From positions 101,999-165,998 of the forward strand of contig NZ_JIBC01000011.1 of assembly GCF_000620505.1 (NCBI RefSeq): DNA of 64,000 nucleotides. The letters run 5' to 3'. This document shows positions 1 to 7,334 of the stretch, in pieces. The translations under genes were made by a program, and so were the position numbers. The DNA comes from Sulfitobacter sp. 20_GPM-1509m (GTDB taxonomy: Bacteria > Pseudomonadota > Alphaproteobacteria > Rhodobacterales > Rhodobacteraceae). Numbering within the stretch: position 1 is the stretch's first letter; each line of letters opens with the position of its first letter. Below the pieces are notes generated by a model. That model was not told the origin of the DNA and did no database searches. It was given only the letters and a program-made list of their open reading frames with translations.

Positions 1-1005
1 AATCGCAACCTCATCATTGTCTTCCCCGATAACAATACAGATGGTGTTCTAGACGCGTTTGGAACGCACCTCCTCGAAACTTTCGACGATGAAACAATTG
101 CGATCGGAGATTGCGTTGCGGTTGGCGGGGTTCATCGGCCGGCACCAGAGGCGATCGCCGCAGGGCATGCAAAGTTTCCAAGGTCTGTGGAACACTATTG
201 GGGCGGGTATAGCCCCGAGGTATTAAAGTCAGACCGGCATCCCAAAACACTTGTCGGTTACGTTCATCATGCTCAGATCATGATGCGAATGTCCGGAGAT
301 ACCGCCGGGGGGATCGCGCATTTTGCGACAGGCCTTAAGCGACTCGCTCGACAAATCGGTAAGCCAGAAAGCACGCTGGAGCGAACGCGTAAGCACATGG
401 CCATTCGAGGCGTGCTTGCACCTATCCCTGACGCACTGGCGCGATATGATCAGTTCGTCAATACTTTCCTCATTGCGATGACGCCGGTGACTGAGGAAGT
501 ATGGCCGGGTTACGCGCAGCAATTTCGCGAGCTAGCTGGACAACTATGCCAAGGCGATATCAACCTTGACGCTGGTGCTGGTTTTTTGGCTTGGGAGGAC
601 CCGCAAGCCGACCTGCCTGAACCAGGAGTTGCGCAGGCGCATACCGACAACGTCGTCAATGTGAGTTTGGGTGACCGGGAAGTGTCTATCCGCCTTGGTT
701 CGATTCATCAGGCTAAGGGGCAGACACACTTTGCGACGCTGCTATTGAGCACTTTCCAAAACCACCATTCATCGGAGAAGATCGTTCGCTGGCTCACGGG
801 AGAAAAATTAGCCGGAATCGGCGAAGGTGTTCAGAACGTCTCGCGACTAAAACAATCCTATGTTGCGATCACACGACCAACGCATCTCGTGGCGATAGCT
901 TTGCGCGATTCAGCAATAGCGGCAAATAGAGCTCAGGCATTGGAGCAGCTTCAAGCGCGGGGATGGGAGATCAGGGACCTTTTGTTGATTGTCGCTGAGA
1001 ACTGA
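1..1005 (+). CDS. UvrD/Rep-like superfamily 1 helicase, C-terminal part (5' end outside window)
   Basis: The reading frame is open from base 1, so only the last 334 residues are visible. The C-terminal portion carries SF1 helicase motifs: 'GSIHQAKGQTH' (motif V region) and 'YVAITRPTHLVAIAL' (motif VI, with the arginine that contacts ATP). The Walker A/B motifs must lie upstream of the window. The protein is probably an ATP-driven DNA translocase. Its general look (short SF1 helicase, 'KPKTLVxYV'-like middle segment) resembles helicases that accompany OLD-family ATPase/nucleases, such as GajB of the Gabija defence system, but this is inference because the upstream partner is not visible. It ends just before an IS-like remnant. 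Confidence 0.75.
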   Translation, partial: NRNLIIVFPDNNTDGVLDAFGTHLLETFDDETIAIGDCVAVGGVHRPAPEAIAAGHAKFPRSVEHYWGGYSPEVLKSDRHPKTLVGYVHHAQIMMRMSGDTAGGIAHFATGLKRLARQIGKPESTLERTRKHMAIRGVLAPIPDALARYDQFVNTFLIAMTPVTEEVWPGYAQQFRELAGQLCQGDINLDAGAGFLAWEDPQADLPEPGVAQAHTDNVVNVSLGDREVSIRLGSIHQAKGQTHFATLLLSTFQNHHSSEKIVRWLTGEKLAGIGEGVQNVSRLKQSYVAITRPTHLVAIALRDSAIAANRAQALEQLQARGWEIRDLLLIVAEN

Positions 1006-1009
1006 CCCG

Positions 1010-1085
1010 CCGGGGGTGCGGACAAAAACTTGGACTGTTTTCACGGCATATGGCCGAGGCTTTTACGGTATTCGATCGGGCTTCT
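1010..1085 (-). mobile_element. Probable end of an IS3-type insertion sequence (remnant)
   Basis: Read on the minus strand, the last codons of the truncated ScpB frame become 'SPIEYRKSLG', a typical C-terminal signature of IS3-family OrfB transposases, followed about 30 bp later by 'AGTTTTTGTCCGCACCCCC', which looks like an IS terminus. No matching second end was found. It appears to be a scar where an IS joined scpB to the helicase region. Confidence 0.4.
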
Positions 1086-1424
1086 GCCACCAAGATCCGC
1101 AGCCGCCTTGATCGCGTCCGCAAACTGCGTCTTCGTGCGGAACATCCACCCGCCAGAAACCTGCACCAGTTCGTAGGGACGACCCGTCAACTCGGCTTGG
1201 ATATCGTCAATCAGCATGTCGACCGAGGCCTCCTGCCCTAACACGCGCGCTAGGTCATCGCGACCCACGGGCGACGCACTGGCAAAGAGCACCGCTTCGA
1301 TCCGCCCCATCCATTCGCGCCAGCGTAGATCTTGCGGCAAGTCTTCGAGCTCGCGGTCAAAGACACAATCGCGTCCCGAGCCCTCATTTTCTTTCGCTGT
1401 TTTACCTTTGGCCGCGCCGGTCAT
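1041..1424 (-). pseudogene. scpB: ScpB-like segregation/condensation protein, C-terminally truncated
   Basis: The first roughly 105 residues match the first winged-helix domain of ScpB ('WMGRIEAVLFASASPVGRDD', 'DIQAELTGRPYELVQVSGGW'), the kleisin-bound partner of SMC condensin. Family members are about 200-250 residues; this frame has 127 and loses the second winged helix. After 'FADAIKAAADLG' it runs into a transposase-like tail. The start overlaps the end of the DUF1403 gene by 4 bp (ATGA), so the two were one operon. The pair DUF1403-ScpB is common on rhodobacteral plasmids. The product is probably non-functional. Confidence 0.75.
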
Positions 1425-2377
1425 GGCGCGATACCATACAGCCGAAACGTCGGTCGACCGGTCAGCTCACGCGCCACTCCCAATTCGACCAACCGATCAC
1501 AAAGCCGCCGCGCCGCGCGATCTGTCATCGGAATAGTCGTCCCTTGGATCATCGGCGACAGCGCGGTCGAAGGTGCCACGGCATCCTCAGACAAAAACAG
1601 CGCAACGGCCGCATCGGATCCCTTGGCCCGCAGCTTCGGCGCGACTGCCTGAAGCGCGGCAGCGCGTTGAGCAAGGTCACATGAGCGGTGGACCGCATCT
1701 TCGATGGACTGCAGGATGCGCAGCTGAACCGCGAGTTCCGGCTCGTCCTCGTCCAGATCTCGTAGTATGGCCTTAGTAAGACAATGCGCCGAGACGGGCA
1801 AAACGACCGGCCAGTTCAAGACTCGCGCCAGCACCACATCAGAGAACAGACAAGCAACCCGCTCCGCCCGGTCGTCCACCTCCAGCACCGAACGCATCAC
1901 CGAAACGCACCCGACCAGCGGCCCATGGGTTTGACAGCGGGAAGCGGCCGATCGAAGCCAACCATCGACTTCCGTTTCAAGGTCCAATCCAACAAATGCC
2001 TTGAGCGCCGCATTCCAATCGCGCCCAGTTATGCGCAGCCGCGCCGCGTCGCGCCAGAAGGCCAAGAGATCTCCATCCGGACCACGTGCCTCACCCGCTG
2101 GCGTCAGATGAAAAGCGTCGCGGATATCGACCTCTCGCGCCATCCGCCCCTCTAGCTTTGAGGTTGCCGACGCGGCAGTCAGCGCCAATCGGTTGGCAAG
2201 CAATTTCACTGGCACGCCTCCGGATGGATCGCTGACCAGCTGATCGAGGATCGTAAGGGCCACACCAGACCGAAATGCCACAGTTTCAAGGGTTTCTGCA
2301 CGCCCTGAGGTGACCCAGGCAGGAAGCTTCGGTAGGCTGATCAAGTCGTTTGAGACAGTGGCAGGCTGAAAGGTCAT
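1421..2377 (-). CDS. DUF1403 family protein
   Basis: The protein has about 318 residues when started at the internal ATG ('MTFQPATVSNDL'); an in-frame start 36 bp further upstream exists but adds no recognisable sequence. It is an alpha-helical protein without signal peptide, membrane segment or motif of known function. I recognise it as DUF1403 from its characteristic lines ('LPAWVTSGRAETLETVAFRSG', 'LRITGRDWNAALKAFVG') and from its position directly upstream of scpB, with which it shares an ATGA overlap. The neighbourhood suggests a role in plasmid segregation, but that is context only. It looks intact. Confidence 0.75.
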   Translation of the reverse strand: MTFQPATVSNDLISLPKLPAWVTSGRAETLETVAFRSGVALTILDQLVSDPSGGVPVKLLANRLALTAASATSKLEGRMAREVDIRDAFHLTPAGEARGPDGDLLAFWRDAARLRITGRDWNAALKAFVGLDLETEVDGWLRSAASRCQTHGPLVGCVSVMRSVLEVDDRAERVACLFSDVVLARVLNWPVVLPVSAHCLTKAILRDLDEDEPELAVQLRILQSIEDAVHRSCDLAQRAAALQAVAPKLRAKGSDAAVALFLSEDAVAPSTALSPMIQGTTIPMTDRAARRLCDRLVELGVARELTGRPTFRLYGIAP

Positions 2378-2455
2378 GCTAGAACGATACCTCAGCACGG
2401 CGCTTATATCCACAAAATATCACCTAAACCGCCCCACTCTGTCAGTCTTTTCTAT

Positions 2456-2480
2456 GTCCAATAAGTTTGCATTATCGGAC
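2456..2480. repeat. Near-perfect inverted repeat, 9 bp arms with 7 bp centre
   Basis: The arms GTCCAATAA and TTATCGGAC differ from perfect symmetry at one position and flank 7 bp. This geometry resembles the core crossover site of a tyrosine recombinase, and a (dead) tyrosine recombinase gene begins 250 bp downstream. The assignment is speculative. Confidence 0.35.
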
Positions 2481-2590
2481 TGATTGCTTATGCTTTGCAC
2501 CAGTTCGGATGTCGTTTTGATTTCATGGGTGGATTCAGCCGAAATCGCCTCTCTCGTCGAGGAAGCTTCCATTTACCCAGTGTACTGGGC

Positions 2591-2641
2591 TCTTGTTCAA
2601 ACTCTGGACTCAATGGCAGCGTAAGAAAATTTTGAACAAGA
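2591..2641. repeat. 11 bp perfect inverted repeat upstream of the integrase remnant
   Basis: TCTTGTTCAAA (2591-2601) and TTTGAACAAGA (2631-2641) are perfect inverted copies separated by 29 bp. They lie in the 349 bp (2378-2726) between DUF1403 and the recombinase, which otherwise holds nothing I recognise. They could be arm-type binding sites or a cruciform. Confidence 0.4.
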
Positions 2642-2726
2642 CTAACATACTCCGGATGAATGCAGCATCGACAACCCGTAGCCGACTTTTAAGCCCGTTC
2701 GATCAGCAAAGTTCTGGAATCCATCA

Positions 2727-3830
2727 ATGAACCCGAAATCCAAGAATGTAACAAGAACGACACCGGAATTTACACGGTTTTCGGTGGATCTGATGACGTC
2801 AAAAGACAATGAATCAAACGATGCACGCCCTGATGATCTTGCTCAGGACGAGACAGACGAAAGTGCCGCGATTGCCCTGCCTGCCGGTGTGGCGGGTTCA
2901 GGGACCCTGGATCGTCTGGTCGACACCGCGCGCGATTATGCGCGGGCCGCAACCTCGGACAACACGCTGAAAGCCTACAGCACGGACTGGGCGCATTTCA
3001 CCCGCTGGTGCCGGATGAAGGGTACAGCCCCCCCTGCCCCCCGCGTCCGAATTGATCGGGCTGTATCTGGCGGACCTTGCCGCCGGTACGCGCCCGCTCT
3101 CTGTCAGCACGATCGACCGCCGTCTGTCCGGGCTGGCCTGGAATTACGCACAGCGCGGCTTCACCCTCGACCGCAAGAACCGGCACATCGCCACGGTGCT
3201 GGCCGGGATCAAGCGCAAGCACGCCCGCCCGCCAGTGCAGAAAGAGGCGATCCTGGCCCAGGAGATCCTGGCCATGGTCGCCACCCTGCCCCAGGACCTG
3301 CGCGGATTACGGGATCGCGCCATCCTTCCGCTGGACTACGCTGGGGGCCTCTGCCGCTCGGAGATCGTCAGCCTTGACGTCCACAAGGACGACACGCCGG
3401 ACTCTGGCGGTTGGATCGAGATCTTCGACAAGGGTGCCCAGTTCACCCTCAATGCCAAGACGGGCTGGCGCGAGGTGGAGATAGGCCGCGGCTCCAAGGA
3501 GCAGACCTGCCCCGTGCACGCGTTGGAACAATGGCTGAACTTCGCAAAGATAGACTTCGGTCCAGTCTTCGGTGGCACTTCGCGCGATGGCAAACGCGCC
3601 ACGGAAACACGACTGGACGACAAGTAAGTCGCCCGCCTGATCAAGCATACGGTCCTGGACGCGGGCATCCGATCAGAGCTGCCCGAGAAAGAGCGCTTGG
3701 CGCTGTTCTCTGGCCACAGCTTGCTCGCCGGTCTCGCGTCCTCGGCAGAGGTGGATGAGCTCTATGTTCAGAATCAGCTCGGCCATGCTTCCGCCGAGAT
3801 GACCCGCCGTTACCAACGCCGCCGGATTAT
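2727..3830 (+). pseudogene. Tyrosine recombinase/integrase, multiply inactivated
   Basis: The N-terminal SAM-like domain ('TLKAYSTDWAHFTRWCRMKG') is in one frame. A frameshift near 3030-3050 moves the rest ('GLYLADLAAGTRPLSVSTIDRR' onward) to another, and an in-frame TAA sits at 3625-3627. The box I arginine expected in 'GGLRRSE' is Cys ('GGLCRSE') and the box II arginine expected in 'HSLRAG' is Leu ('HSLLAG'). The nucleophile tyrosine in 'MTRRYQRRR' survives. After 'RYQRRR' similarity stops abruptly at about 3825, where the convergent ParB-like remnant begins. A frameshift, a stop, two lost catalytic residues and a truncated end make it certainly dead. Confidence 0.85.
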
Positions 3831-5000
3831 AAGCTCCCAAGATGCCTGCCCGCTAGGGGTCACCTTTCCAAGCAGCGCGTTGGCGCCGAAGCTAAGGAAA
3901 TGCTCCAGCAGGGCTAGATGGCTGCTCTCGCCGAAGGGAGTTACGTAATCCCAGAGTGCGTCTCATAGCTTATGCAACCCCAGCGTCCAGGGAGCCGTCA
4001 ACTTCATGACCGACCGCTCCATCATCTTGCTCTTTCGGCAGGTCAGCTCCGTTTGGCGTGACCACCCTGCATGATGCATAGTTCCAACGTGGTAGCATCG
4101 GCATGATCGCAAGATTACGATCATCTCACACCCCACCTGTTCAGAATTAGCACCGTTATGGACCGCGGTCTCTTCGCGGAGCTCATTCTCTGGGCACAAA
4201 TAGCGGCGATAGACAGCGACTGCGCCGTAACGGTGACATGTGTCAAACACTCCTGCCCGATCGACTTCCGACTGATCAAAGGTCAATGACCGGGTCTCGA
4301 ACTTTTTCACCACGGCTCCCGGAGTGTCGATCTCGTCCGGCAATTCACCCTGACCCGCATTCTCTTCTTCCAGCGCCCGATAATCGACGCACGGCATGGC
4401 ATGAGTGGCACCTTCGTTATCCGTCATCGACTCCGGATCGTCGGGCAGGGAACTTAGGTCGTGACTATAGCTGTAGGGCAGGTCAAGTGCTATCTTGATC
4501 CACTTCCAACCCTCAACCGCACTGGTCTGTGTCTTGGGGTGGAGTTTTCGCGTCATCAGACGATCGAGCAGCGCAGTGTCTTCGATCTAACCACCGTCAT
4601 CGCCCTGAAAGAGATCAGTCAGCATGTGACAGAGCTGGAACGGCTCCTTGTTCCAGGATGAATTGACTACATCCCAGATTTGAACCTGACGCGCTTGACC
4701 CGAGTTTACAGTGAAAGCCATAGGCTGCTCCAGCATCACGCCATTCTCAGCATAGACCGCGAGCAGGGCAGGGGTGACGCGGTGCATTTTTCCGCAAGAG
4801 AACCATGCTCGGCGAGAAGCGCGGACTCTGTATCCCGCACGCTTAAACTCTGTAAGAGGGACTAGCGCGATGTCTTCGACCAGGTTCTCGACGGATAGGC
4901 CTGGCCTACTGCGCCTTACGTTGGAGTGGTTCAGTATCAGCTTGTCGAAGGGGATATCTTGGGACGGGGATAGAGTGATTTTCCGGACTGTTTTCATCAT
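3829..5000 (-). pseudogene. Long ParB-like (ParB N-terminal nuclease-domain) protein, degraded
   Basis: From ATG at 5000, one minus-strand frame can be followed to about 3830. The start ('KTVRKITLSPSQDIPFDKL', 'NVRR') is the usual N-terminus of the long ParB-like proteins of rhodobacteral plasmids. An internal deletion follows, then the middle part ('VYAENGVMLEQPMAFTVNS', 'WNKEPFQL'), an in-frame TAG at 4587-4589 where Trp is expected, more family sequence ('GWKWIKIALDLPYSYSHDL'), a TGA at 3963-3965, and a last piece ('ALWDYVTPFGESSHLALLE'). It begins 43 bp beyond the end of repC. An intact relative lies at 9937-11628. Confidence 0.75.
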
Positions 5001-5043
5001 CAGTTTTACTCCAAGACTGCCGCTGGAAGTCACTCTTTCGATC

Positions 5044-6207
5044 TCATGGTGCTTCTTGACCGCGGTCAAGAAGCACGTGTGGGAGTAAGTTTGTGCGTAG
5101 GATCCTTTCAAAATAGGCATCAGGGTGTTTGATCGTGTCTGCTCGTGCAATCAGATAGTCGAAAACGAGAAGCAGTTTTCCTGCGCCAGCTTTTTGGATT
5201 CCACGCTTCAGTTCATCCTGGCTTATTCTAAGCAATCGAGCGAGGTCATATAGAATGCGCGTGAGCGCTTCTCCTGAGCGAGGTGGTTCTGGGAAAAATC
5301 CCGTAACATGGGTGAAGTCTTCCCATGCCATTTGTGCTGGGTCTCGGTTCATCGTGGGTTTGGTTCGTGTAGTTTGTTCAGGGTATTGGACTGGTGTGAC
5401 AACAATCTTATTAATATCTTTTTTTATAGACTCTATGTGCCGGACATTTTGTCCGTTTGTGGCGGGCAGATCGATGGAATGGGGTCCACGATGCCGGTGT
5501 TCGACAGCTTGTAAATTATCTTCGGTTTTATCTCTCGCTGCATTATGGAGTTCACCGTAGCATGCGTCTGTATCGGCTCCGAGGGCTCTAAGTTCAGAGA
5601 TAACGCTCAGGACTCTATCCATGGTTAATGTCGCTCGACGCAGGACATTTCTGATCATGTTGAGGGTAGAGATCTTTGCTTCATCGAAGCGTGTCTGTTG
5701 GACTAGCGATGCACGTAGGGCCAATGCCTCAGCCTTCAGTGAGCGCAGGCGCTCGCGTTCTTCGGTGAGCTGCAAGGCTTGCGTCGTGAGCGAGCCATAC
5801 CTCTGCATCAAGGGCTTCAGATCGATACCGAAGGCATCTCTGATGACGCCTCCATACCGTAGCGGGAAGCGTTTACCATTTGCTGAGTTCTTGCGTTCGA
5901 TCAGTTCAGCAGCTGATAGACGTCCCAGACTGCGTCGAAGTGTTCTCTCATCGAGTCCATTTGCGCGCTCTGACAGAGAAGCGTTCGATGGGAACACGAC
6001 AGTGAGTGGAAGTCGCTGGCTGTTCTGAAGCTCACGTTCGTTGCGAGGGAGGAAGCTAATGAGCGCGGTTAGAACGGCGAGGTCATTGGTTGTTAGGCCG
6101 AGCTCCTTCCTCATTACGCGAACCGGGCCCAGAAGCTCATAGGGGTTAGCGCAGGGTAAAGATGTCCGTTCCGCCAGGGCGGTTGTTGCCTTAGTTGCAT
6201 GTCTCAT
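5044..6207 (-). CDS. repC: RepC replication initiator of a repABC plasmid
   Basis: The protein has 387 residues from ATG 6207 ('MRHATKATTALAERTSLPC'); an upstream TTG at 6279 is possible but would lie inside the ctRNA promoter. Family landmarks are 'LTTNDLAVLTALISFLPRN', the winged-helix segment 'ANGLDERTLRRSLGRLSAAELI', and the C-terminal 'YFERILRTNLLPHVLL'. RepC binds the origin, which in this family usually lies within repC, and is rate-limiting for replication. It is the last gene of repA-repB-repC, separated from repB by about 200 bp that hold a likely antisense RNA. Its last codons contain one of the three GACCGCGGTC palindromes. Confidence 0.93.
   Translation of the reverse strand: MRHATKATTALAERTSLPCANPYELLGPVRVMRKELGLTTNDLAVLTALISFLPRNERELQNSQRLPLTVVFPSNASLSERANGLDERTLRRSLGRLSAAELIERKNSANGKRFPLRYGGVIRDAFGIDLKPLMQRYGSLTTQALQLTEERERLRSLKAEALALRASLVQQTRFDEAKISTLNMIRNVLRRATLTMDRVLSVISELRALGADTDACYGELHNAARDKTEDNLQAVEHRHRGPHSIDLPATNGQNVRHIESIKKDINKIVVTPVQYPEQTTRTKPTMNRDPAQMAWEDFTHVTGFFPEPPRSGEALTRILYDLARLLRISQDELKRGIQKAGAGKLLLVFDYLIARADTIKHPDAYFERILRTNLLPHVLLDRGQEAP
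5049..5076. promoter_or_regulatory. parS: parS-like palindrome 1 (inside repC 3' end)
   Basis: A perfect 28 bp palindrome with core TCTTGACCGCGGTCAAGA. It encodes the RepC C-terminus (...LLDRGQEA). The same 18 bp core occurs twice more within 1.4 kb (6381-6402 and 6424-6441). It is the likely binding site of the RepB encoded here. Confidence 0.8.
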
Positions 6208-6250
6208 AGTGTTTCGGAAGAAAAAGCTTCCCCGTTCACCGCGAGCGGTG

Positions 6251-6279
6251 TTGAAATCGATTTGTTTTGGGGGTATCAA
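6251..6279 (+). promoter_or_regulatory. Promoter for the repB-repC antisense RNA
   Basis: TTGAAA (6251-6256), a 17 bp spacer, then TATCAA (6274-6279), a good sigma70-type pair reading on the plus strand, against repC. It is placed so that transcription would begin near 6286, just before the hairpin and T-tract. Confidence 0.6.
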
Positions 6280-6285
6280 TCAGGT

Positions 6286-6342
6286 GTCGAGACTGATTGA
6301 GGCCCTTCGGAAGCGTCGCTTTCGGGGGGTCTTTCTTTTTCT
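6286..6342 (+). ncRNA. Counter-transcribed RNA (ctRNA) of the repABC module
   Basis: The repB-repC gap of repABC plasmids usually encodes a small antisense RNA of about 55-60 nt that limits RepC synthesis. Here a plus-strand promoter is followed by a stem of about 11 bp (roughly 6305-6328, inner part AAGC-GTC-GCTT) and a T-rich tract (6330-6341), giving an RNA of about 56 nt that ends as an intrinsic terminator. A second inverted repeat (TCAATCAG / CTGATTGA, 6276-6300) overlaps the start point and could shape the repC leader on the opposite strand. Confidence 0.65.
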
Positions 6343-6380
6343 AGCCGGTCCTCCTTTCGTTTTCTGCTCGTTGGTGTTGA

Positions 6381-6402
6381 TGTCTTGACCGCGGTCAAGA
6401 CA
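6381..6402. promoter_or_regulatory. parS: parS-like palindrome 2 (repB-repC intergenic)
   Basis: A perfect 22 bp palindrome with the same core as the sites at 5049 and 6424. It lies just after the repB stop, between repB and the ctRNA. Confidence 0.8.
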
Positions 6403-6410
6403 CGGGGTCG

Positions 6411-7334
6411 TCACTCTGGCCCATCTTGACCGCGGTCAAGAAGCTCGGTGACCAACTTCCGGACTGCCTCCTCAACTTGCGGGGCAAAATCAGCGTCTAC
6501 GTCGATGGTGATGCGGTTGCCCTTTCGGCCGATCTTCACCCGCTCACTGGGATGTGTCTTCTGCGTCGACGGCTTGGTGGCTGTTAGCAACGTAACCGCG
6601 GCTTCGAGACGGTCGGGGCCTGAAAAGTTGCGAGGAATTTCGCTGGCAACTTCTCGGGCTCGCGCGACGTCTTTCTCGCACAACCTGAAGAGTTTCTCCC
6701 AGACCCGCCGACCAACGCCGTGTGCAGGTCCAATAGCCTGGATCAGTTCTATCGGGATACCCGTCGCGATACGGTTCATCCGCGAGACGAGCGATTCATC
6801 GATCTGAAGTGCACGGTAAGCGATTGTTTGAGCGTTCTTGCGCGTCTCGTCGTTTTTCCCAAGTTCTCGAATGATCCCGGCGACAAACAGGGCCCTTTCG
6901 ATGAACGATGGGTCTTGGCGCGCATTATTCTCCACACCTTGGGCAATGAGAGCTTCCTCGTCGGTCATCTCCATGACCGTTGCGCGCACCTTCTGACCAA
7001 GTTGGCGACAAGCGAGAAGCCGACGGCGTCCATAGACGATCTCAAGCGCACCATCCTGGGTTCGGCGAACTAGCACTGGAACCTTTTGACCGTGCTCGCG
7101 GATCGACGAGACAAGTTCATCCAGACCATCGCTAGGATCGATGCGGTCCATGACCGCGGACATCCGTATGGTGGTCGGGTCGATCAGCCGCGTGGCGTGT
7201 TTATCCTCTTCGAGCACGGATGCTTGAGCGCGAGCTACAGTCGGGCTCGTGCGCTTCACATCCAGATCATCGTCCGAAAACGGAGTTTTGCCCATCGCGT
7301 TCTTGAGTGAGTCCCCGAAGACCTTACGCGCCAT
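6411..7334 (-). CDS. repB: RepB, ParB-family partition protein of the repABC module
   Basis: 307 residues. The ParB N-terminal domain is clear ('GLDELVSSIREHGQKVPVLVRR', 'YGRRRLLACRQLGQKVRATVM', 'EEALIAQGVENNARQDPSFIERA'), followed by the helix-turn-helix region ('IDESLVSRMNRIATGIP') and a C-terminal dimerisation segment. It binds parS sites and couples the plasmid to the RepA ATPase. The start overlaps the repA stop by 11 bp, so the two are translationally linked. The last codons (...LLDRGQDGPE) contain palindrome 3, the third GACCGCGGTC site. Confidence 0.93.
   Translation of the reverse strand: MARKVFGDSLKNAMGKTPFSDDDLDVKRTSPTVARAQASVLEEDKHATRLIDPTTIRMSAVMDRIDPSDGLDELVSSIREHGQKVPVLVRRTQDGALEIVYGRRRLLACRQLGQKVRATVMEMTDEEALIAQGVENNARQDPSFIERALFVAGIIRELGKNDETRKNAQTIAYRALQIDESLVSRMNRIATGIPIELIQAIGPAHGVGRRVWEKLFRLCEKDVARAREVASEIPRNFSGPDRLEAAVTLLTATKPSTQKTHPSERVKIGRKGNRITIDVDADFAPQVEEAVRKLVTELLDRGQDGPE
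6424..6441. promoter_or_regulatory. parS: parS-like palindrome 3 (inside repB 3' end)
   Basis: An 18 bp perfect palindrome, TCTTGACCGCGGTCAAGA, within the last codons of repB. It lies only 21 bp from palindrome 2, so two RepB dimers could sit side by side. Confidence 0.8.

Noticed and set aside
14..522. Minus-strand open frames opposite the helicase gene
   Set aside because: They lie wholly inside the helicase coding frame, have no ribosome site and no recognisable family; shadow frames.
5049..6441. CRISPR-like repeats
   Set aside because: The three repeats are palindromes at irregular spacing without spacers of uniform length; they fit partition sites.
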